The notes beneath the pieces were generated by a model, which saw only the letters and a program-made list of their open reading frames with translations, was not told the DNA's origin and searched no databases. The position numbers were made by a program, and so were the translations under genes. A DNA stretch of 64,000 bases from Daphnia carinata (taxonomy: Eukaryota; Arthropoda; Branchiopoda; Diplostraca; Daphniidae): the NCBI RefSeq assembly GCF_022539665.2, contig NC_081333.1, positions 3,472,001 to 3,536,000 of the forward strand, written 5' to 3'. Position 1 is the stretch's first letter; each line of letters begins with the position of its first letter. Shown piece after piece: positions 55,630 through 64,000 of the stretch.

Positions 55630-56940
55630 CTCAACTTTGCCAGTCCGACCAGCTGATGATCGATTTCAAGAATTTTATCTTCTCCAATTGGTTATAGATG
55701 AAGTCGTCCCAGACTTTCAAGTACATGTCTCCCAAAGAACGAAAACATTTTGAAAAAATCCTTTTTTGTTTGTCTATGGTGAAATAAACAAGGGCAGCAT
55801 AAAAAGCAAATCAGATTTCGTCATCTCACATTTACTTCTATACACAAATAGCATAAAACGTACAATAACTTTTAGCACGAAAAGTCGGGTTTGAAAAGTC
55901 GGGCTTAAAAAGTTGGGCTTAGAAAGTCGGGCTTAAAAACTCGACCTTGTTTCACCCATAGGGGGTTTAAAAATTCGGTTTCTAAATGGAAGGTGCCTTA
56001 ATTTATCGGAAGATAGATTGTTATTAGATGGCAGAACATCATCTCTATAAAATTAATGAAAAAAATGGTATACCAGAAAACAAGGGTCTATAAATAAATG
56101 AGCCAAAGGGCGTTCGGTAGCATACCATTTTTGTCCTATGCTCTCGTTACCTGAGATGCCCTATCGATTTCATAATGACGGTCGAAGCACTCGCTGTTGT
56201 TAGATATTTTTATAAAGGTTCTTTGATATTGCATTGGTTTTATTCCTATTCTTGATTTCGATCGCAATGAAAACGAGATTCGTTAATTGAAAAGGGAAAG
56301 TCTCATGCTAGTAAGACCTGCTGGAAATAGAACAGATCAAACTGAAGTTCAACGTGGCCAGAAAAAGAGCTTTGGACATTCTCGAAACTTCGTTTTCATA
56401 AATGGTGTTGCAGGTGATTAACTTACGAAAACACACCTTTTTCGCTCAACCACTAATCAATAAGATATGTCAAAAAAGGTTAGATGACTACGTGCTTAAT
56501 ACTGAAGTATTATTTTATCAACCAGCAATTCCGTGTACACAGGTGTTGGTGCTGTGTTGAAACTCTTGCCGACCTTGAAATGGCATTTGGTCATTCAGTT
56601 ACGTTTAAATATTGAACTTTTACATAAGCATGTGTCGAAGTTTTTAAACCAAATTTTATCAAATGGAACGTCAGGGAAGATCGTTACTCAACATAAAGGC
56701 TTTTAACGGGAATTGCGAAGAAGGACATTTTTGAAAAAAACATCCAGTATAATTTAAAGGCAAAGAGGTTTTCTCCATTGAACTTGCGAAACCAATCTGT
56801 ACACGTTTGGTGGAGCTGATGTAGTGCTCCTAATATCAGTCGTTCAACTCAGGCCAAGGTTTGCATGATTTTCAAAAGTAGGAGGGCGATATCAATGTCA
56901 TTTAAAGCTTCATGTTCGATTGTTGCGATCTTGTGTCTCC
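55630..56940. other. Intergenic, with a short GTCGGGCTTAAAAA-type repeat
   Basis: Between 55875 and 55945 the words AAAGTCGGG, AAAGTTGGG and CTTAAAA recur four or five times at 17-18 base spacing. Otherwise AT-rich, no supported gene. Confidence 0.5.
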
Positions 56941-56950
56941 TGTTTTTCCG

Positions 56951-56958
56951 TATAAATA
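56951..56958 (+). promoter_or_regulatory. TATA box, family member 9
   Basis: TATAAATA, 64 bases before the ATG at 57015; ATCATCAGTTG (initiator-like) follows near 56980, the same order as for member 8. Confidence 0.75.
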
Positions 56959-57014
56959 GCGACCGTAGCCGAGCCATGATCATCAGTTGTTCCAGCAACA
57001 TTCGACTATTCAAC

Positions 57015-57536
57015 ATGGCAAAGTTCGCTGTAAGTAATCCATCGATTTTCAATGCACCTTTGTTGTATTCGATGAATTTCATCTTCAGATTTAATTGCGG
57101 TTTTTCGATTTTCATTTTTTTATATTGTAATGGTTTGTGATGGCAGACTTTCTTCGTACTCCTTGCTCTTGCCGCAGTCGCCATGGCCAATGGTGGATAC
57201 CCCAGTGATGGATACGGTAAAGGCCGATCTTCGATGGGTGGATACCACAATGGCGGATACTCTGATGGTGGATACAATAAAGGCCCGTATTCAAAGGGTG
57301 GATACCAAAATGGCGGATACTCTGATGGTGGATACGGTAAAAGGCCGATGGATGGATACAAAGGCAACAACGGCTACTCAGACGGCGGTTACACTCCATA
57401 TTCCGTTAAAGGTGGTAGCTACCCGTCAACACCTTACGGCAACAACGGCTACTCACACGGCGGTTACACTCCATATTCCGGTAAAGGTGATAGCTACCCG
57501 TCTTACCATGCCCCAAACAGATACCCAAGCTATTAA
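57015..57536 (+). CDS. Secreted Gly/Tyr-rich repeat protein, family member 9 (134 aa)
   Basis: Exon 1 57015-57029 (MAKFA) is joined to exon 2 57147-57536. Signal peptide TFFVLLALAAVAMA, then NGGYPSDGYGKGRSSMGGY and nine-residue units of GGYxxGGYSD, and two longer units NNGYSDGGYTPYS and NNGYSHGGYTPYS. Sister of member 8 by its first exon, promoter and Gly-rich start. Confidence 0.88.
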
Positions 57537-57539
57537 ATT

Positions 57540-60204
57540 TTTCAATGACTCCGGCACTATCAAAGATAACTTCTTAAAATTTGAAATTGCATTCGTTCTT
57601 TTACCGATTTAATTTAAAAGTATTGGAAAATCCATTGATGTCAGTGTTGTCAAATCCCCATATTTTTAGACACTGAACAGATGAATAAAATAGCATTCAA
57701 AAACCATTTGTAGCACTCTACATCATTGTCATCTTTTAGACATTCCATAGAAGAGGTTTAACGGTTTTTGATTCTAAAAATGTTATTAGAAAATGAGGAA
57801 AACGAGTTATGGTAGTTCTTTTATTATTAATTTGCATGAAACCCGACAATGGACACAATCAAAGAAATTAAAACGATAAACTGTTGGACAAATCGTCATT
57901 ATATTGGTGCAATTGCTCTTGATTGATCATCAACAGGCATTCAGACAGCAGACCGCACGTTAACTAATAAAAGATCGATCATGTTTATAAGAAACACAAC
58001 ACATACACGCGCACTTTTACAACAAAAGACAATCGAACAAAGCCGACCACACGGGATTTAAATTGCCCACCAGATGAGAACTAGTCCCCCTGAAAAAGTT
58101 AATGTTTTTCCCCGTTTTCTAAATTTTTTTTCCCATCAAAATTAGAAATTGTTTTTAGATGTGAATGTATACAAATATGTCTATAAAAAGCACTGGGTTC
58201 GCGGTTTTTTTGTTTTGTTAAATCCAAAATAAGTTGGCCGAATTTGATTTTCCTGTACATAATTTGAATATTTTTTTTTGCCAAAAGAAATCGATTAGAA
58301 TGAAAAAAAAAATGTAAATGTGTGTGGGTTCAGAATTTGGAACAACACACAAGAAATCATTGGGTTAAAAGAGCTTAGGTTTAGGTTGCTTTTTGAGACA
58401 CATTCGTCCATATTTGTTTTTCATAGGAGAGAAAACAAAACACGTCTAACGTACAAATTTCTTGGTCCATATGACGTGAAGTGTGAAGAGAAAATTGTTA
58501 ATTGCGCTAGACATGAAAATAAGGAAAGGTAGAAAAAAATGTGGGTCTGTTTTTTTTTTGGGTCCCTCTTTTTAGAGGCCACCACATTATGCAAGAAATA
58601 ATTTGTGTTACAAAAGAAAACATACACATTGTGTTAAACAGCCGCATCACTCGCACATGAAAAACAAAACTCGACGAAGAGAACTGGAGCTTTTTGGTGC
58701 ACATAACTGGGATAGTGTTTTATCATTCTTTTTACTTTTGCCAAAATCGTAATTTTACGTATGAAGACGAAACAATTTTTTTTTCAAAGACACTTTAAAG
58801 AAATCCAAATTTCATTTTTTTAGGAGGGGATGTTTGCGAGAAGCGAAAATAATAAAAAACAAAAAAAACGTTGCAGGCATCGAAGTTTAAAGCTATTCGA
58901 TTGTTGTGATTGGAGGGTCCGAAACATTTTCAATTTTGGTTCATGTGCTTATTACAAACGAAAAGAAAAAAGGAGAAATAAAAAGAGATCTTCCAAAAAC
59001 TGCTACGCAAACTGTTGCGCGTTTTTAAAAAAAAATCCTGTTTTTCTTTTTTCATATCTAAAAATGGATCATATGTTTTCTCAAACGGGATCATTACACA
59101 GCATCTAAATACTCTTGAAATGCACAAACAAAAATGCAACTTAGAATTTTCACGGGGTCGTTAACAGGCTTCTACAGCGTCTGTGTCGATTAGAATTTTT
59201 CTTGATTAAAACACACACACCAAAGCACGCACGCACGAAAGGAAAAGTTGAAAAAAAAAATAAACTTCTTCTTTAGATCAAGTCAAAGTGAAACAATATT
59301 CCAAAAGAAAGTAAATGATTCTGTCTTTTTAAAAATTTCAAAACAAAAAAAAAAATGAAAATTAAATGTTTAGGATCTTTTTTTTAGGAAAGGAATTGTT
59401 AACCTGAATGGTGTCATTGCACACTTGATTCTTTTTTCTTTTTTTTAGGATTGGAACACGAATTTTGCACAAAAAAAAATTAATTTCCAAAAATGATTTC
59501 TTTTTTTTCACAACGAGACGAGCCTTTGGTAGGAAGTGTGAACATGACCGAGGATCTTTAGCACGCAAAGTGAAACAAATAGTTTTTGTTTTTCGTCGCA
59601 ATAGAAAGACAACTAAAGCCATTCGTACTATAAAAAAAAAAAAAATTAAATTAAAAAAAGAAGGTGGCCGACAAATGAAATGGATCCTCTGGCACAACGT
59701 CTTTTGAAGCGAGTGATGGGGCGAGGGTGATGAATAAAGGCTTTCTTTTTCCTATACTGAACCCGATTCGCGCACCATAAAAAAAAAAGAATTAAAAACA
59801 TTTTCTTTATCCAACAATTGATAAAGATTTTGGTCATCTTGCACACGATATTGCACGCGTCCACGCCCGTCAATCGACGATGTAACGAAAAAGCTACGAT
59901 TCAAAGCAGGAATTTTCCACCCTCAAGTATGAAATGAAATCATTTCTAATCGGGGGGAAATTGCCGAAAGAAACACGCACGTTATTCTTTAAAACGAATT
60001 TAAATCTAAAAAAGAATGTCCTTAATTAGCACACGAAATATTTCATTTGGCGACAATAAAAAGGGCGAAGAAAAGACGCTGAAAAAAGGAAGAATGAAAG
60101 TGTGTTGAGTGAAGATGTGTTGATAATTCTGCTGATGTTGGAGGCACTAACTTGTTTTGTTTTGAAGGTTTGTTGTTGTTTTAATTCAACACAATCGACG
60201 TTTG
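57540..60204. other. Long AT-rich stretch, probably partly 3' UTR of the zinc-finger gene
   Basis: No coding frame stands out over about 2.6 kb; many homopolymer A and T runs produce short Lys/Phe-rich frames that are artefacts. The right part probably belongs to the 3' UTR of the minus-strand BTB zinc-finger gene; AATAAA-type signals can be read on that strand. Confidence 0.45.
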
Positions 60205-62106
60205 TCAAGAAGATTGGGCTGCCGATGAATGACCCACCACCATTTCACCCACTTGCTGGGCGAAATTGAGTAGCGTCTCCGAAGCGGATTCGACGCTACT
60301 ACGACTGCTGGAACGATTAGAAGCAGCTGCCGCTGTACTGCGAGTCGATCGCTGTTGACGGCCGCGAGTCGAGTTGGAATTAGTTCCACCTTGCCGGAAG
60401 AGCGATAGTTCTTGTAACGCCTGTGGACTGAGCAAATTGGGAACGGTCGGTGAGGGTAAGTCAGACTGCTGGCCTGATTGTGAAGTGGCTGTCGAAGAGA
60501 TAGTCAATCCGCGTTGAGACAGGGAGAGTAGCGAAAAATAGTTCATATCGCCGTAAGGTAAACCGGGTGATGGAGTAGTGGTCCTATTCGATCCGTTGGG
60601 CGATTGGGGTGGACCCGAACGTGCCGGAGCTCCAGGGAAAGCGAACTGGCCCATGCCCGTCATTTCGACAGAAGTTGGTGTCGGTGTCGAACTGGAGGCG
60701 GATGATGTGCTGGGTGTAGTGACTGGTTGCTCTTCGTTCTTCTTGGCTGCGATTTTCTTCGGACGGCCGACAATCATTTTACCACCAGTATCTCTCAGTC
60801 GGTGTCGGTCCATATGAAGTTTCAGTTTGTCTTGACGGGAAAAGGTCTTCTGACATCGGAGGCACTCGAACGGTCGTTCGCCAGTGTGAACACGTCGATG
60901 TCGTTTAAGATGAGCAGAGCGGGCGAAAGGTGCCGAGCAAATGTCGCAGCGAAAAGGTTTCTCTCCAGTGTGGGCCCGGATGTGAGCTCGTAGTTCGGCA
61001 GTCCGTTTGCAGTCCTTGAAACAAAACGGGCAAACGGCCTGGACTACGACCCCACCGGCGCCACTCTGGTCGGAATCGGCCAACATCGAAAACGGATATT
61101 GATCGGGATTAACAGCGTCATCCTCCTCTTCTTCGTCGTCTTCATCAGCCCCTTGGTGCGACTGGTTGAGCTCTGGAGCCTCACATTTGACATGCACAGG
61201 AACTGGCGAGGCAGATTTTTTCTTATCAGACTGCTGACCACTGGGAACTTCATTCTCTTCGTCACTGGCACCAATGTCACCGTTACTCAGATCTAACGGT
61301 GTTGGTGGTGTCAAACGCTGGTCCATTATTTCGTTTTTCTATTGTTTAGAGGGATTAAGAAATAATTACCAAGATCAGGAAGGTAAAGGTTTGAACTATA
61401 TGATTACCTGTTCGTTATTCGTTTGTGAGTGATCGGTTTCATCGAAATCGGAATCCATTTCTTCATTATCCAATTCCTCTTCTTTGGTCACCTGTTTTGG
61501 AATATTCAAATCAGCAAAAAAATAAACATCAAAATATAAAGCTTAATTAAGGATTAGAATTACAGTTTGTGTGGGTTTCTTGGTTTTGCCATTGACTGAT
61601 GGAGAATGTGGAGGGCTGTGAAACCCATTGGCAGGTCCATTACTATTCCTCCTCTTGCGGTTTTCAGTCTCACTGGGTTTGTTCTCTTCATAGGGTCTGT
61701 CTAATTTGTCAGAAAGTCCTCGGATTTCCAACAGCCTGGCTGTTTTAAGTAGAGAAGGCAGTCTGGCTTCAGGAACATGAATTTCTCCACGGTAGATGAA
61801 CTGCAGGATGAAATCCATCTCTGTGTAAGAGACATCCCTCATGATGATGACTGGGTTCTTTGAACCAGTCTCGTGGAGAACACGCTTGAAATAGGTGGAA
61901 CAGGCAGAGAGCATGACCTTGTGGGCCTTGAGTGATCCTCCTTCACATGCAAGGGTCACGTCGACAAAGAGCTGCTGTTCGAGAAGGCTCTCAAACAGCT
62001 GCTGCAAGCTCTCCACATGGCTGTTCCATCGCAAACGCAGGACACTGTCGTCCTCTGTCGATCCTCCCCCTTCATCCCGGTTGTTGCTGGTGGCCTGATG
62101 GGCCAT
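60205..62106 (-). CDS. BTB/POZ zinc-finger transcription factor (586 aa, 3 exons)
   Basis: Exons 61564-62106, 61408-61491 and 60205-61338 join in phase 0. Residues 20-135 are a BTB domain with the insect TTK-type signature ([49 protein letters not shown]). An acidic/Ser linker follows. Residues 312-388 hold three C2H2 fingers joined by classic linkers (THTGEKPF and VHTGERPF types), ending HMDRH, then a basic GRPKK patch (AT-hook-like) and a long Ser/Thr/Pro-rich tail with [24 protein letters not shown] proteins dimerise through the BTB domain and regulate transcription in development (Drosophila abrupt, chinmo and ken are examples). I cannot assign the ortholog. Confidence 0.92.
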
Positions 62107-64000
62107 GGCGGCTGCCTGATCCTTGTAGCTGGTCCAATGAAGCTGGCCAAGGATCCGGGCTGCATGTGGCGTGAGGAAGTAAACCTCTTGTTCCTTTTTT
62201 CCTTCCTCTTGTCCGATAGGTCAGACAAAATCTGCACCAGAATCTAGATATTTCACTGAAAAAATCCACTATTCTTCGGGAAAACGTCTTTCAGAGCAAA
62301 ACTGTTCTTTTTTTCAAATTTGGCTTTTGTTGACGTCGAGCGTTACACCATCTGTGAGGCTGAACTGCAACTGCAGAATCGAGAAAAACAAACGAAATCA
62401 ATAGAATTCTCTAAAACACCGGTTCCAAAAACGCACGCTATTTCGTCGCACTATTACTTAATGATGTTAAATCAAACTTGAGCGTTGCATAGCGTGAAAG
62501 GCTTAACACTTAAACTGTGGAACGTGAGGAAGGATGTGAACGGCATGGCGTCTTGACCGACAGTGACCTAGTGAGATCACCGACATGGAAGTTTTAACTC
62601 TTTTTTTCCCTTTAGTCTTCTCTTAGTGTGTACAATATTTTAATAATCAAAAAAAAGAAAATCATCCCTTCCCTCCTTCGACACGACTATCCAGTTTTCA
62701 CGTTCTCCCCTCCCAAGTCTCCTTTCACGAGACGATTTCCAACCCCCCCCAGCTTTTCCCACTACTCCCCCTTTTCGTCCCCCCCCCCTACCCCGAACGT
62801 CTGACTCCGCCTACTCGGGAGAAACACGAAGGAAACTCAAAATGCCCCCTTCAGGGTCTCTGAGTAACATACACACACACTCACACAAAAAGTTTTTTTT
62901 TATGACGTTTCGAAGAGAGATGGTGGGGAGGCTAAAGAAAACCCCACATTTTAACGACGTTTTCTGTACAACCTGAACGAGTTTTTTGTTGTTGTTGTTC
63001 GCATGCGGTAATCTTCAGCAAAGATTTTCGGCGGGCGAGTAATAAAATGAAACCACCCCATTTTTTTGTGTGTCTACCTGTTGCTGTCTTTCCGTTAACG
63101 TTGCAAAAAGAAAAAGGGAAAAAAATCCCTGCCAATATTTTTTTCATTTCAATGGAGCAATTGATGGCCGCCGCTAGATGGCTGCACGCGTCTAGGGAGA
63201 ACGTTAAAAACTACCTGCTGCTGCTACTGGCAACAGCGCTTTTCGTTTTCATGTTTTGTATGAGATTGGGGGGGAAAAGTAATCGAGATCGAACTGGTAA
63301 TTTGAAAAATAACGAATCATCTGTTGTCTTTTGAAATATAAAATAATTAAATTTGAACAAAAAACTGGAATCAACTTACAGAAACATGTGTGGTAAATTA
63401 TCCCAAAAAGCGCCAACACACACACTGCACACACACACTCTGGCGGCGTTAAACTCGGAAACGAGGGGTGACGGTGGCTAACATTTTCTTTTTCGAAAAA
63501 ACAAAAACCACCACGATTTCTCTCAATCTCACGCCGGTTCTCCCTCAAATCGTATTCCACAGAAGACTTTTTTTTTTAGTTAAAGAAATTGATTTCGTGT
63601 AAAAACTTTAAAAAAAAGCAAATCAAAATTTTGTTCAGGGGTATAGAGGGGGTTGCAGACAACCGAGGGATGTCCCTGCTGCCCACAGACTGAACGTTCA
63701 GAAGAACCCTGTGAGACTTGAACGTTAAAACCCGCATCCACACACACACACACAGACACACACACACACACGGTTAGGGGTCGCTGCACCCTTCGCCGCC
63801 TTGGCAACTCCCCCTCGTCTCCCCCCTAACTCTATACTACACAACTATACGTAATTTAAACCCCCCTCCTCCCTGACTAACACACACACACACTCCCCCA
63901 TTTTTTCCCCCTCTGTTTCCCTGGAGGGGGAGGAGCATCTCCCCTCATGTGTGTGTGTGTGTCCATTGGTTGGTGATCGAGTACACACCCGTTCCTTCCC
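62107..64000. other. Upstream region of the BTB-ZF gene with C- and CA-rich simple repeats
   Basis: A 5' flank with CCCC-rich stretches (62690-62800) and several CA/GT dinucleotide runs (62870-62885, 63420-63440, 63738-63772, 63880-63895, 63946-63962). A 60-codon frame at about 63151 with one hydrophobic segment is not supported by anything else. Probably 5' UTR, first-intron or promoter DNA. Confidence 0.5.
63738..63772. repeat. CA dinucleotide microsatellite
   Basis: A run of CACACACA with a single GA interruption. Confidence 0.9.

Noticed and set aside
57540-60200. Lys/Phe/Asn-rich short frames on both strands
   Set aside because: Artefacts of poly-A and poly-T runs in probable UTR or intergenic DNA.
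62107-62269. Possible in-frame upstream extension of the BTB gene
   Set aside because: The ATG at 62106 gives the usual short lead into the BTB domain, and the upstream sequence offers no clearly better start.
63047-63334. 95-codon plus-strand frame with one hydrophobic segment
   Set aside because: Lies in simple-sequence-rich upstream DNA without recognisable domain, promoter or splice context.

Overview
The window looks like nuclear DNA from a branchiopod crustacean, most likely Daphnia. The genes have many short GT-AG introns, TATA/initiator promoters and secreted Tyr/Gly-rich repeat proteins. An intron-containing animal GH7 cellobiohydrolase is present, a gene known in animals mainly from crustaceans such as Daphnia and gribbles. 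No tool was run: exon joins were read by eye from splice sites and reading phase, and family names come from motifs.

Left part (1-8.1 kb). A 545-residue low-complexity ORF lies on the minus strand, followed by the first two coding exons of CCR4/CNOT6 (LRR part only). A plus-strand three-exon gene encodes a 195-aa protein with an amyloid (RHIM-like) motif and a RIPK1/IMD-type death domain. Converging on it is a minus-strand gene for an IRE1-like pseudokinase fused to a coiled coil and a C-terminal domain resembling a PD-(D/E)XK nuclease. An initiator tRNA-Met follows.

Palindrome (about 9.2-18.8 kb). Two inverted arms of about 2.2 kb, nearly identical by eye, carry fragments of a vasa-like DEAD-box helicase gene plus an unrecognised coding-like segment. 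The right arm continues into a longer vasa pseudogene with in-frame stops. The spacer holds a GC-rich minisatellite and degenerate tRNA-like units.

19-27 kb. Two intron-containing tRNA-Ile(UAU) genes are followed by three tandem, divergent genes for small secreted Cys-containing helical proteins whose central part resembles insect odorant-binding proteins, a second tRNA-iMet, and a secreted His-rich, Thr-Pro-Gly-repeat protein.

27.4-33.5 kb. Three tandem copies (period about 2 kb) of an IRE1-like kinase-domain gene follow. Each lacks the catalytic HRD aspartate and each is broken by different indels. A possible small membrane-protein gene comes next.

34.6-57.5 kb. The GH7 gene is followed by a cluster of secreted Tyr/Gly/Lys/Ser-rich repeat proteins, nine intact members plus one relic. 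They share a TATA box, a tiny first exon of about five codons, and a phase-0 intron inside the signal peptide. A neighbouring His/Gly/Glu repeat gene has the same plan with a four-codon first exon. An SLC16-type transporter gene is embedded in the cluster. The repeat proteins look like structural extracellular products (cuticle, egg case, adhesive or silk-like); this is inference.

57.5-64 kb. A BTB plus three C2H2 zinc-finger transcription factor lies on the minus strand, with AT-rich sequence downstream and dinucleotide-rich sequence upstream.
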